From positions 3,534,001 through 3,598,000 of the forward strand of contig NZ_CP015243.1 of the NCBI RefSeq assembly GCF_001648175.1: 64,000 nt of DNA. Direction: 5' to 3'. Numbering within the stretch: position 1 is the stretch's first letter; every line of letters begins with the position of its first letter. Positions 44,053 through 52,913 of this stretch are shown in pieces. The notes beneath the pieces were generated by a model. The model worked only from the letters and a program-made list of their open reading frames with translations, did no database searches and was not told where the DNA came from. The position numbers and the translations under genes are program-made. Source of the stretch: Halotalea alkalilenta (GTDB lineage Bacteria; Pseudomonadota; Gammaproteobacteria; Pseudomonadales; Halomonadaceae).

Positions 44053-45837
44053 TTGAACAGAACCATGCAGTTGCTCTCCCTGCGCGATGTTGCCAGTCAG
44101 ATCAATTCCGGGGGCGATCTGGACACCACGCTGCGCCAGCTGGTGCGAGTCAGCTGCCAGCACACCGATTGGACGCTGGGCGCGATCATGTCGATCGATA
44201 TGAACCAGGGCTACGCCTACGTGCTCGCCCGCCACGATCCGACCCTGCTGCATCGTCCACTCAGCGATCGCTGGGAGCTGACTTCGAGTCCCACCGTCAT
44301 CGCCTTGCAACGCAACGAGCCGGTCTACATCCGCGACGTGCGCGGAAGCGAGTACGCCGGGTATCGCATGGAATCCTACGAACGGGACTACCGCACCGTG
44401 CTGGTCATGCCGATGAGCTGTCAGGATTTCGAAGGGCGGCCAATGGTACTGAGCGTGGTGTCGCGCGAGATCAAGGACTTCAATGCCGATGACCAGGCAT
44501 TCCTGGGGATGATCGTCCATCTGGGCGCCATCGCCGTGGAGCGCGAGCGGCGACTCGAAGCTCAGCGCTTGGCCGCAGGACGGCTGCAACAGGCGCTGCG
44601 CGTACACACCACCCTGCTGGAGCATGTACTGGCGGAGGACTCGGTTTCTTCACTGTCGCTGATGGTCTGCAATCTGCTGCCAAGTCCGCTGATCGCGGTC
44701 GACTTCACCGCCAACCAGGTCATCGCCGGACGCTCACCGGACGCCTTGCTGTTCGATGATCAGGGCTGGCAGAACGCCGCCGCCGGGGTGCTCAATTCGC
44801 AGATATCGAAAGCCTGCCGCGAAGCCCTGAACAGCTCGCTGCGCAGCTCGGTGAAGCTGTTCCTCGACGACGGCACGCGCACCTTCACGCTCAAGGCGCA
44901 GATCGAGCCGCTGACTGTCGATCACGAACTGGTCGGTGCGCTGGTGCTGTTCTCGGTGGCCCCCTCATTGAGCGAGCTGGATCAGGCACTGCTGGACAGC
45001 GCGAAGTTCGCGCTGAGCGTGCAGATGATGCGCAGCTTCATTCGTTTCCGCTTCGAAACACGCACGCAGACCGAGCTGTTCTTCGAGGTCATCGAACGCC
45101 GCTGGCGTGATGCCAGTGATCTCCAGCAGCGGGCTCAGCGCCTCTACATGACCTTCAATGCGCCGCAGCAAATGATCATCGTGGACTTCTCCGATGGCGC
45201 CAAGAAGCAAGGCAATCAGTCCAACAGCCTGCACCACAATGCCACCCGCATTCTGCAACGGGCCGGGATCGCGTCGAGCGTGATCGTCATCGACAAGGGG
45301 CTGGTCTGCATGGTGCCGTTCGAGGGCGAGGCAGGCGCGGACAGAATCAACAAAGTCATGCGGCGCATGAGTGATGACCTGGTGCACTACCTGGATGTCG
45401 AACCCATCATAGTGATCAGCGCATGCTGCAAAGCATTGATCGACTACCCCGCCGCCTGGACGCGCTGCCGCCGAATGATCGACATCGCCCGCTCCTTCGG
45501 ACGAACCGGACCGCTGTCGGGCGAGGACTTCGGCCCGATGCACATGCTGATCGCGGCTGTCGGTGGAGAGGACGTCCGCGCCTACGTAACCGAAAGCGTC
45601 GGTGCGATGATCATTCACGACCGCGAGCACGGCACGCCCTACCTGGAGACCCTGTCGACCTACTTGCAGCAATGCTGTCGCAGCCAAGCCTGTGCCGACG
45701 CCATGGGTGTGCACGTCACCACCTTGCGCTACCGCTTGGCCCGTATTCAGGAACTGTTCGACATCGAGGTCGATACCCCGGAACGAAGATTTGCCATCGA
45801 ACTGGCGATTCGCCTGCAGAGGGTGATGGAAAACTGA
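44053..45837 (+). CDS. PucR/CdaR-type regulator with GAF domain
   Basis: A 594-residue activator-type regulator. An N-terminal GAF-like sensor (residues about 10-170, SINSGG... and YIRDVRGSEYAGYRMESYERDYRTVLVMP), a long middle with a CdaR GGDEF-like fold (about 385-500), and a C-terminal PucR-type helix-turn-helix (YLQQCCRSQACADAMGVHVTTLRYRLARIQELFDIEVD). Such proteins sense pathway metabolites. The TTG start at 44053 is chosen because GAGGTG precedes it by six bases; the ATG at 44065 is the alternative. It diverges from the catabolic operon and is very likely its regulator. Confidence 0.85.
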   Translation: MNRTMQLLSLRDVASQINSGGDLDTTLRQLVRVSCQHTDWTLGAIMSIDMNQGYAYVLARHDPTLLHRPLSDRWELTSSPTVIALQRNEPVYIRDVRGSEYAGYRMESYERDYRTVLVMPMSCQDFEGRPMVLSVVSREIKDFNADDQAFLGMIVHLGAIAVERERRLEAQRLAAGRLQQALRVHTTLLEHVLAEDSVSSLSLMVCNLLPSPLIAVDFTANQVIAGRSPDALLFDDQGWQNAAAGVLNSQISKACREALNSSLRSSVKLFLDDGTRTFTLKAQIEPLTVDHELVGALVLFSVAPSLSELDQALLDSAKFALSVQMMRSFIRFRFETRTQTELFFEVIERRWRDASDLQQRAQRLYMTFNAPQQMIIVDFSDGAKKQGNQSNSLHHNATRILQRAGIASSVIVIDKGLVCMVPFEGEAGADRINKVMRRMSDDLVHYLDVEPIIVISACCKALIDYPAAWTRCRRMIDIARSFGRTGPLSGEDFGPMHMLIAAVGGEDVRAYVTESVGAMIIHDREHGTPYLETLSTYLQQCCRSQACADAMGVHVTTLRYRLARIQELFDIEVDTPERRFAIELAIRLQRVMEN

Positions 45838-46002
45838 TCGGCCACGCTCAGCCGGACGTCATGTTGGTCAGGTACTTCCGGCGAATGGCAATCAAGTTGG
45901 GAACTGACATGCCGAAAGCCATAGCGATCAAGCCGATGACTGGTTTCTGAGGAATTGATTACTGGCGAGATCCGGCGCTGGACTCCGGGTAAAACGAAAA
46001 AA
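45838..46002 (+). other. Short gap between regulator and tRNA cluster
   Basis: About 165 bases with no gene I can support, followed by the tRNA operon terminator read from the other strand. Confidence 0.4.
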
Positions 46003-46019
46003 AGCGCCTCGTGGGCGCT
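46003..46019 (-). terminator. Rho-independent terminator of the tRNA operon
   Basis: On the minus strand AGCGCC and GGCGCT pair around a 5-base loop and are followed by seven T residues. It lies 29 bases beyond the last tRNA-Asp. Confidence 0.8.
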
Positions 46020-46047
46020 GTTTCATCTTTGCATCGAATGCTCGAAG

Positions 46048-46124
46048 TGGCGGACCGGACGGGACTTGAACCCGCGACCTCCGGCGTGACAGGCCGGCAT
46101 TCTAACCAGCTGAACTACCGGTCC
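46048..46124 (-). tRNA. tRNA-Asp (GTC)
   Basis: A 77-nt cloverleaf on the minus strand with acceptor GGACCGG, anticodon loop CTGTCAC (GTC) and an encoded CCA end. Third and distal Asp copy of the cluster. Confidence 0.96.
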
Positions 46125-46155
46125 GCATTTTGAGTGCACCGCTTCGTTGCCGAAG

Positions 46156-46232
46156 TGGTGGGTGGTACAGGACTCGAACCTGTGACCCCCAGCATGTGAG
46201 GCTGGTGCTCTAACCGGCTGAGCTAACCACCC
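46156..46232 (-). tRNA. tRNA-Val (CAC)
   Basis: A 77-nt cloverleaf with acceptor GGGTGGT, anticodon loop CTCACAT (CAC) and encoded CCA. It decodes GUG. It differs from the tRNA-Val (TAC) of the same operon mainly in the D-loop and the anticodon stem-loop. Confidence 0.95.
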
Positions 46233-46280
46233 GCTCGATGGATCCGCATCGTGGCGATGGAGGATCGAGCATTTCGTTCG

Positions 46281-46357
46281 TGGCGGACCGGACGGGACTT
46301 GAACCCGCGACCTCCGGCGTGACAGGCCGGCATTCTAACCAGCTGAACTACCGGTCC
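46281..46357 (-). tRNA. tRNA-Asp (GTC)
   Basis: A 77-nt copy of tRNA-Asp, with the same anticodon loop CTGTCAC and encoded CCA as the copies at 46048 and 46394. Confidence 0.96.
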
Positions 46358-46393
46358 ACATCAAACGAAAACTCAGGGCATCAAGTACAGCAG

Positions 46394-46470
46394 TGGCGGA
46401 CCGGACGGGACTTGAACCCGCGACCTCCGGCGTGACAGGCCGGCATTCTAACCAGCTGAACTACCGGTCC
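46394..46470 (-). tRNA. tRNA-Asp (GTC)
   Basis: A 77-nt tRNA-Asp copy, anticodon loop CTGTCAC, encoded CCA; the upstream-most of the three Asp genes in transcription order. Confidence 0.96.
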
Positions 46471-46514
46471 GCATTGCGCTGCGCTTGACTACATGACTCG
46501 TCACCCGAGTGACA

Positions 46515-46590
46515 TGGTGGGTGGTACAGGGTTCGAACCTGTGACCCCCAGCTTGTAAGGCTGGTGCTCTACCAACTGAGCTAACCACCC
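46515..46590 (-). tRNA. tRNA-Val (TAC)
   Basis: A 76-nt cloverleaf, acceptor GGGTGGT, anticodon loop CTTACAA (TAC), encoded CCA. It is the first tRNA of the minus-strand cluster, 73 bases after ttcA. Confidence 0.95.
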
Positions 46591-46663
46591 CAGGTCATGT
46601 GGCGACGCATTCTACCGATACCCCCATGAAAGTCAAACGCTTTTCTGCGACTCCCCACTGCGC

Positions 46664-47674
46664 TCAGCGCTGGACCTTCCACGGCAGGGTGTCGTCGCCC
46701 GCATCCAGCGGGCGCAGTTCGATACGGTCGCGCAGACGAGCCTCACGGACCGCCTCCAGCCCAACGAAATCGAACAGCTCGCGATCGCCGAGCTGGGAAG
46801 GCGCGACGTTGGTGACGGCCTTGAACATGGTCTCGATCCGGCCGGGATACTTGCGCCCCCACTCGTTGAGCATCTCCTTGACGTTCTGGCGCTGGAGGTT
46901 CTCCTGGCTGCCACAAAGGTTGCAGGGGATGATCGGGAAGCCCATCGCCTGGGCGTACTCGATGATGTCCGCTTCGGCGACGTAGGCGAGCGGGCGGATC
47001 ACGATGTGCCGGCCGTCGTCGGAGAGCAGCTTAGGCGGCATCGCCTTCAGGCTGCCGGCGAAGAACATATTGAGGAACAGGGTCTCGAGGATGTCGTCGC
47101 GGTGGTGACCAAGGGCGATCTTGGTCGCGCCGATCTCCTCGGCGAAGCCATAGAGGGTGCCGCGCCGCAGGCGCGAGCAGAGCCCGCAGGTGGTCTTGCC
47201 CTCGGGCACCTTCTCCTTGACGATCGAGTAGGTGTCACGCTCGACGATGTGATAGCGAAGCCCGGTGCGCTCGAGGTATTCAGGCAGGACATGGTCGGGG
47301 AACCCGGGCTGTTTCTGGTCCAGGTTGACCGCGATCAGTTCGAACTCGATCGGCGCATTGCGCTGAAGGCTCCTGAGCACCTCCAGCATGGTGTAGGAGT
47401 CCTTGCCGCCGGAAAGGCAGACCATCACCCGGTCGCCTTGCTCGATCATCCCGTAGTCGATGATCGCGTTGCCGACCTGCCGGCGCAGACGCTTTTGCAG
47501 CTTGTTGAACTCGCGCTTGCGCTTCGCCGCCTCTACGCCGTCACCGAAGTCGGGCGCGCCGGGCGCAGCATCGTCGATGTCGTCGAGCGCAGCGCTCGCG
47601 GAGAATTCGGATCGCGGGAATGCCCCCGCGTCCCGGGCAATGTCGACGCCCGGGGCAGTAGCTGATCTGGACAT
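46664..47674 (-). CDS. ttcA: tRNA 2-thiocytidine synthetase TtcA
   Basis: A 336-residue PP-loop protein that thiolates C32 of tRNA. The ATP pyrophosphatase motif is [15 protein letters not shown]; Cys pairs [12 protein letters not shown] and [17 protein letters not shown] ligate the Fe-S cluster used for sulphur transfer. A 45-residue Ala-rich, poorly conserved N-terminal extension precedes the usual start of the family. It sits just upstream of five tRNA genes on the same strand. Confidence 0.95.
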   Translation of the reverse strand: MSRSATAPGVDIARDAGAFPRSEFSASAALDDIDDAAPGAPDFGDGVEAAKRKREFNKLQKRLRRQVGNAIIDYGMIEQGDRVMVCLSGGKDSYTMLEVLRSLQRNAPIEFELIAVNLDQKQPGFPDHVLPEYLERTGLRYHIVERDTYSIVKEKVPEGKTTCGLCSRLRRGTLYGFAEEIGATKIALGHHRDDILETLFLNMFFAGSLKAMPPKLLSDDGRHIVIRPLAYVAEADIIEYAQAMGFPIIPCNLCGSQENLQRQNVKEMLNEWGRKYPGRIETMFKAVTNVAPSQLGDRELFDFVGLEAVREARLRDRIELRPLDAGDDTLPWKVQR

Positions 47675-47807
47675 GGGAATCCGGTGCGTGAAGGACTGAC
47701 TGGAAAGTGCGCATCATAGCATTCACCTGCGACGCTCGCGAAGCAGCCGGGGGGCTTCAGCTTTGCGCCGGCCTGTTAGACTCCGCTCACGGACGAAGGA
47801 GAGTGAC

Positions 47808-50800
47808 ATGTTCCAAGGCTGGCTGCTGATCGCGATCTCGCTGGGTTACATAGCGCTTCTGTTCGCCATCGCCTGGAGCGGCGACCGCCGTGCCCGGCTG
47901 AGCGGCCCGGTACGCCGCCGCCCGGTGGTCTACAGCCTGGCGCTGGCGGTCTACTGCACCTCCTGGACCTTCTACGGCAGCGTCGGACAGGCGGCGATCT
48001 ACGGCTTCAGCTATCTGCCCATCTTCCTCGGCCCGATCCTCACCTTCCTGCTGTTCTGGCCGGTGTTGAGCAAAATGATCCGGGTCGCCAAGCGCCAGAA
48101 CGTTACCTCCCTGGCCGACTTCATCGCCTCGCGCTACGGCAAGTCGCAATCGCTGGCGGCCTTCACCGGGCTCGCCGCGCTGGTGACGACGCTGCCCTAC
48201 ATCGCGCTGCAGCTCAAAGCGATGGCGATGAGCTTCACCGTCTTCACCAGCCGCGACGACATCATCAGCGCGCCAATGTTCGGCGACACCGCGCTCTATC
48301 TGGCGCTTCTGATGGCGCTGTTCGCGATCCTCTTCGGCACCCGCCAGACCAACGCCACCGAGCACCACGAGGGCATGATCCAGTCGATCGCCTTCGAGTC
48401 GCTGCTCAAGCTGGTGGTGTTCCTGATTCTCGGCGTGATGGTCACCTGGGTGGCGTTCAACACCATCGAAGGCATTCCCAGCCATATCATCCCCCCCGCG
48501 TCGGAGCAGCCCGCCTCGCTCGATCTGGATCATCGCTTCGGCACCGGGCTCGGCCAGGGGGTATGGGTCCAGACCGTGCTGGCGATGCTCGCGGTGTTCT
48601 GCGTGCCGCGCCAGTTCCATGTCACCGTGGTCGAGTACACCCACCGCGACGATGGATCCCGCGCCCGCTGGCTGTTCCCGATCTACATGGTGCTGGCGGC
48701 GCTGTTCGTGATGCCGCTCGCCACCGCCGGGCTTTCGCTCTACGGCGCCAGTGGCCTCGATCCCGACACCTACGTGCTGCATCTGCCGATCTCGATGGGC
48801 AGCGAATGGCTGGCGCTCTTGACCTTCATCGGCGGCTTCTCGGCGGCAAGCGGGATGGTGATCATGGCAAGCGTCACGCTCTCGATCATGATCTCCAACG
48901 AGGTGATCATCCCCCTGCTGCTGAGGCTGCGCTGGTTCGACCCCTCGCGCGGCGGCTATACCCGATGGCTGCTACGCGCCCGCCGCCTGATCATCGTGCT
49001 GGTGATCGCGCTGGCCTACGGGGTCTACCGGCTGCTGGCCGATTCGAGCTCACTGGCCGCGCTAGGCTGGCTGTCGCTGGCCGGGCTCGCCCAGCTGGCG
49101 CCAGCGCTGCTCGGCGGGCTCTACTGGAAACGCGGCAACCGCACCGGGGTGAGCGTCGGCATGACCGTGGGGCTTGCGATCTGGGCCTATACCCTGCTGC
49201 TGCCCACCCTGGTCCAGGCCGGCGTGTTCCCCGAGCGACTGGTCACCGAAGGGCCGTTCGGGATCGGCCTGCTCAACCCGCTGACCCCGCTGGGGCTCTC
49301 GTTCGCCGACCCGCTGAGCCAAGGGGTGATCCTGTCGATCGGGCTCAACCTGTTCTGCTACATCTTCGGCTCCCAGGTCAGCTCCCAGCGAATCGTCGAG
49401 CGCATCCAGGCATCGCTTTTCGTCGACAGCGCCGGCAGCCAGCAGCCTTCGGTCAACCGCCCGTGGATGGGCACCACGTCGGTCGAGGACTTGAAAGCGC
49501 TGTGCAAGCGCTTCCTCGGCGCCGATCAGGTCGACCGCGCCTTCGACGAATACGCCCAGCGCCAGCAGATGCCGCTGGCCGCCAACACCCGCGCGTCGAT
49601 CGATACCATCCAGTTCAGCGAGCGCCTGCTCGCCTCGGCGATAGGCGCCTCCTCTGCGCGGATCGTGATCAACTCGGCGCTGTCGCGCCGCGGGATCGAG
49701 ATCTCCGACGTGGTGTCGATCGTCGACGAAGCCTCCCAGGTGCTCGAGTTCAACCGCTCGCTGCTGCAGTCGACGGTGGAGAACCTGCACCAGGGGATCA
49801 GCGTGGTCGATCACAGCTATCGGCTGGTGGTGTGGAACCGCCGCTATCTGGAGATGTTCAATTTCCCCGACAATCTGATCCGGGTCGGCACCCCGTTCGA
49901 GAAGGTGTTCCGCTACAACGCCCAGCACGGTGAATACGGGCCGGGCGACCCGGAGGAGCACGTCGCTCAGCTGATGGACAACCTGCGCTCGGGCCAGCCC
50001 CACCACTACCAGCGCTACCGCAAGGACGGCACGGTGCTCGACATCCAGGGCAACCCGATGTCGAGCGGTGGCTTCGTCTATACCTACCAGGACATCACCC
50101 AGCAAAAGCGCACCGAAGAGGCGCTGATCCGCTCGGAGAGCAACATCCGCATCTACACCGACAACGTGCCGGCGCTGATCGCCTACTTCGATGTCGACTG
50201 CCACTACCTGTTCACCAACCGCGCCTATGAATCGGTAATGCAGATCGATCGCACCGATGCAATCGGCAAGCGCGCGGAGGAAGTGATCAGCGCCCGCGAC
50301 TGGAAGACCCGCGCGCCCTGGATGCTGAGAGCGCTGGGCGGGGAGCGGGTCAGCTACGAGCTGTCGATGGACGATACCGAGGGCGGCGTGCGCTACATGC
50401 TCGCCACCTACACGCCGCACTTCGGGGTAGGTGGCCGGGTGCTGGGTTTCTTCGCGCTCTACCAGGACATCACCGAGCGCCGTCTGGCCGAGATCGCGCT
50501 CAAGGAGACCAACGAGCACCTCGAGGAGCGGGTACGCGAACGCACCCGTGAGCTCTCCCAGCTCAACGAGGCGCTGCGCAAGGAGAACCAGGTGCGCGCC
50601 CAGGCCGAGCAGGCGCTGCGCCAGGCCAAGCTGATCGCCGAGACCGCCAATGCCTCGAAGACCCGCTTCCTCGCCGCCGCCAGCCATGACCTGCTGCAGC
50701 CGCTCAACGCCGCCAGGCTCTTCACTTCGGCGCTGTCGCAACGCTTCGCCCAAAGCGAGCACATGAGTACCCTGACCCACATCGACAACTCACTGCAGGC

Positions 50801-51779
50801 GGCGGAGGAGCTGCTCGGCACGCTGCTCGACATCTCCAAGCTCGATGCCGGTGCCCTGACCCCCAAGCGCCAGCTCTTCAGCCTCGACGAAGTGCTGCGT
50901 CCGCTGCAGGCGCAGTTCGAAGTGATGGCCGCGGAGCGCGGGCTCGACCTGAAGGTGGTGATGACCCATGCGACGGTCGACTCCGACCCGCAGATGCTGC
51001 GCCGGATCATCCAGAACTTCCTCTCCAACGCCTTGCGCTACACCCAGGACGGGCGCGTGCTGCTCGGCTGCCGTCGTCATGACAAAGAAATCGTGATCGA
51101 GGTCTGGGATACCGGCCCCGGCATTCCGGAATCCAAGCAGGTGGAGATCTTCCAGGAATTTCGCCGCTTGGATCAGCAGTCTCGCCACCGCGAAAGCGAG
51201 AAGGGGTTGGGATTGGGCCTTTCGATCGCCGATCGCATGGCGCGAGTGCTCGACCACCCCCTGCGCCTGCGCTCCTGGGTCGGGCGCGGCACGGTATTCT
51301 CGCTCACCGTGCCGTGGCGGCGCGGCGAACAGGCCCCGGTCCGTACGCCCCAGCAGGCCCGCGCGGCCGCAGGCAACAAACTCAAGGGCGCGCGGGTGCT
51401 GTGCATCGACAACGAGACGCTGACCCTGGAGGGCATGCGCGCGATCCTCGAAGGCTGGGAGTGCGAGGTCTACACGGCGACCACCATCGGCGGTGCCAAG
51501 TCGGTGCTGCGCAACCTCGACGGCGACCCCGACGCGATCCTCGCCGACTACCACCTCGACAATGGGGTCACCGGGCTCATGGCGCTCGAGGCGCTGGCGG
51601 AGCGGATGAGCAATGAGGTGCCCGGCATCGTGATCACCGCCGACCGCACCGAAGAGGTCGCCGAGGAAGTACGTCGCGCGGGTTATCACCTGCTCAACAA
51701 ACCGGTCAAACCCGCCGCGCTACGCGCGCTCCTCACCCGGTCACTACAAGCGCGGCGAAATTCCCAACGCGAGCCTTGA
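47808..51779 (+). CDS. crbS: CrbS-like hybrid sensor kinase with SSS transporter domain
   Basis: A 1323-residue sensor. The N-terminal roughly 530 residues form a sodium:solute symporter domain with about 13 helices. Then come two PAS-like domains (about 651-760 and 778-890), a coiled-coil segment, HisKA with the phosphorylatable His at residue 960 in ASHDLLQPLNAARLF, an HATPase domain with DTGPGIP near residue 1100, and a C-terminal receiver with the phosphoacceptor Asp around residue 1247 (ILADYHLDNG). This plan is that of CrbS/MxtR, acetate-switch kinases that, with CrbR, turn on acs. The ATG follows GGAGAGTGAC. It converges on crbR through a long hairpin. Confidence 0.88.
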   Translation: MFQGWLLIAISLGYIALLFAIAWSGDRRARLSGPVRRRPVVYSLALAVYCTSWTFYGSVGQAAIYGFSYLPIFLGPILTFLLFWPVLSKMIRVAKRQNVTSLADFIASRYGKSQSLAAFTGLAALVTTLPYIALQLKAMAMSFTVFTSRDDIISAPMFGDTALYLALLMALFAILFGTRQTNATEHHEGMIQSIAFESLLKLVVFLILGVMVTWVAFNTIEGIPSHIIPPASEQPASLDLDHRFGTGLGQGVWVQTVLAMLAVFCVPRQFHVTVVEYTHRDDGSRARWLFPIYMVLAALFVMPLATAGLSLYGASGLDPDTYVLHLPISMGSEWLALLTFIGGFSAASGMVIMASVTLSIMISNEVIIPLLLRLRWFDPSRGGYTRWLLRARRLIIVLVIALAYGVYRLLADSSSLAALGWLSLAGLAQLAPALLGGLYWKRGNRTGVSVGMTVGLAIWAYTLLLPTLVQAGVFPERLVTEGPFGIGLLNPLTPLGLSFADPLSQGVILSIGLNLFCYIFGSQVSSQRIVERIQASLFVDSAGSQQPSVNRPWMGTTSVEDLKALCKRFLGADQVDRAFDEYAQRQQMPLAANTRASIDTIQFSERLLASAIGASSARIVINSALSRRGIEISDVVSIVDEASQVLEFNRSLLQSTVENLHQGISVVDHSYRLVVWNRRYLEMFNFPDNLIRVGTPFEKVFRYNAQHGEYGPGDPEEHVAQLMDNLRSGQPHHYQRYRKDGTVLDIQGNPMSSGGFVYTYQDITQQKRTEEALIRSESNIRIYTDNVPALIAYFDVDCHYLFTNRAYESVMQIDRTDAIGKRAEEVISARDWKTRAPWMLRALGGERVSYELSMDDTEGGVRYMLATYTPHFGVGGRVLGFFALYQDITERRLAEIALKETNEHLEERVRERTRELSQLNEALRKENQVRAQAEQALRQAKLIAETANASKTRFLAAASHDLLQPLNAARLFTSALSQRFAQSEHMSTLTHIDNSLQAAEELLGTLLDISKLDAGALTPKRQLFSLDEVLRPLQAQFEVMAAERGLDLKVVMTHATVDSDPQMLRRIIQNFLSNALRYTQDGRVLLGCRRHDKEIVIEVWDTGPGIPESKQVEIFQEFRRLDQQSRHRESEKGLGLGLSIADRMARVLDHPLRLRSWVGRGTVFSLTVPWRRGEQAPVRTPQQARAAAGNKLKGARVLCIDNETLTLEGMRAILEGWECEVYTATTIGGAKSVLRNLDGDPDAILADYHLDNGVTGLMALEALAERMSNEVPGIVITADRTEEVAEEVRRAGYHLLNKPVKPAALRALLTRSLQARRNSQREP

Positions 51780-51796
51780 TCCGCTACCAGGCCCTC

Positions 51797-51844
51797 GAAC
51801 GAACACGCCGGTAGCCGCTTTCGCGGCTACCGGCGTGTTCGTTC
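51797..51844. terminator. Bidirectional hairpin between crbS and crbR
   Basis: Twenty-two-base perfect arms (51797-51818 and 51823-51844) with a TTTC loop lie between two convergent genes. A strong intrinsic stem serving both transcripts is likely. Confidence 0.75.
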
Positions 51845-51868
51845 CACAGCAGGCAGGAAGGAAGCGGA

Positions 51869-52537
51869 TCAGCTTTCCTTTTCGACCTTCTTCGGTTCGA
51901 TCTCCAGTCGCTGGGCAGCGATCACCGCCTGGGTACGCGAATGGACCCCGAGCTTGCGCAAGATGGCAGTGACGTGCGCCTTGATCGTCGCCTCCGAGAC
52001 GTTGAGATCGTATGCGATCTGTTTGTTCAAAAGCCCCTCGTTGAGCATGTTGAGCACCCGGAACTGCTGAGGGGTGAGCGATGCGATCGCCTCGGCGAAG
52101 CGGGTTTCCTCCTCGTCGCTCTCTCCAAGCGCATTGGCCATCGCGGGCGGCAGCCATACCTCGCCATCCAGCACCTCGCGGATGGCCTGGCCGATCACTT
52201 CGAGCGACGACGACTTGGGGATGAACCCAGAAGCACCGTAGTCGATCGCACGACGCACGACGCTGGCCTCCTCGCTGCCGGAAACCACCACCACTGGGAT
52301 ATCGGGAACCTGACCGCGCAGCTGGATCAGCCCGGAGAAACCGTGGGCACCAGGCATGTGCAGATCGAGCAGGATCAAGTCAGCGTCGAGATGTTGGGTC
52401 ACCACACTCATCGTGGCGTCCATGGAATCCGCTTCGACGATCTCGGTCTTTTCCGCCACGTTCGCCAGCGCCTGTGTCAGCGCGGCGCGGAACAACGGAT
52501 GATCGTCGGCGACAATGAATTTCTGAGCTAAGGCCAT
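51869..52537 (-). CDS. crbR: CrbR-like response regulator (LuxR type)
   Basis: A 222-residue response regulator. Receiver with the acidic pair in IVADDHPLFRAAL, phosphoacceptor Asp 58 in DLILLDLHMPG, and Lys in GFIPKSSS; C-terminal LuxR/NarL helix-turn-helix (LTPQQFRVLNMLNEGLLNKQIAYDLNVSEATIKAHV). GGAGGAAACCTC precedes the ATG at 52537. In Vibrio and Pseudomonas, CrbR (ErdR) with CrbS activates acetyl-CoA synthetase. Here acs is 376 bases upstream on the same strand, supporting that role. Confidence 0.88.
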   Translation of the reverse strand: MALAQKFIVADDHPLFRAALTQALANVAEKTEIVEADSMDATMSVVTQHLDADLILLDLHMPGAHGFSGLIQLRGQVPDIPVVVVSGSEEASVVRRAIDYGASGFIPKSSSLEVIGQAIREVLDGEVWLPPAMANALGESDEEETRFAEAIASLTPQQFRVLNMLNEGLLNKQIAYDLNVSEATIKAHVTAILRKLGVHSRTQAVIAAQRLEIEPKKVEKES

Positions 52538-52844
52538 GAGGTTTCCTCCAACACCCTCGCGATAATGGCATGCCGGCGGCATACCCTTCCCTTGATACGC
52601 TGCGCTTTCGTCGCCGTTACTTTTCCCGCGACGATTGAACCGGGCGCGCACCTCATCCGACATGCGCTAGAGGCACCGGAACACCCCATTAAAACGCCGA
52701 TACCGCATCAAAGCCCCTAACGGTTCTACTTTAGTCGCCATCCTGCACACTACAGCATATGAACCTTTAGACCATACGACTTTACTCGCAATTCGGCCAT
52801 TTCCGGCACGCTTTGAGGGGCAATGCGGCATAAGGTAAAACAAC
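52538..52844. other. Upstream region of crbR
   Basis: About 307 bases between the crbR start and the acs terminator, AT-richer in the middle (52690-52790). It should hold the crbR promoter. No operator or gene that I can support. Confidence 0.4.
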
Positions 52845-52868
52845 GCCTCCGCGCTATGCGCCGGAGGC
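52845..52868 (-). terminator. Terminator after acs
   Basis: On the minus strand a stem of GCCTCCG and CGGAGGC arms with an inner CGC/GCG pairing is followed by GTTGTTTTACC. It lies 46 bases beyond the acs stop. Confidence 0.7.
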
Positions 52869-52913
52869 ATTGAATGACGATCAGCGCCGCCATCGCCGAG
52901 CCTGAGCCCAGCG

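Noticed and set aside
46048..46590. tRNA genes as phage or island attachment sites
   Set aside because: No integrase or direct repeat of a tRNA 3' end was seen near the cluster.
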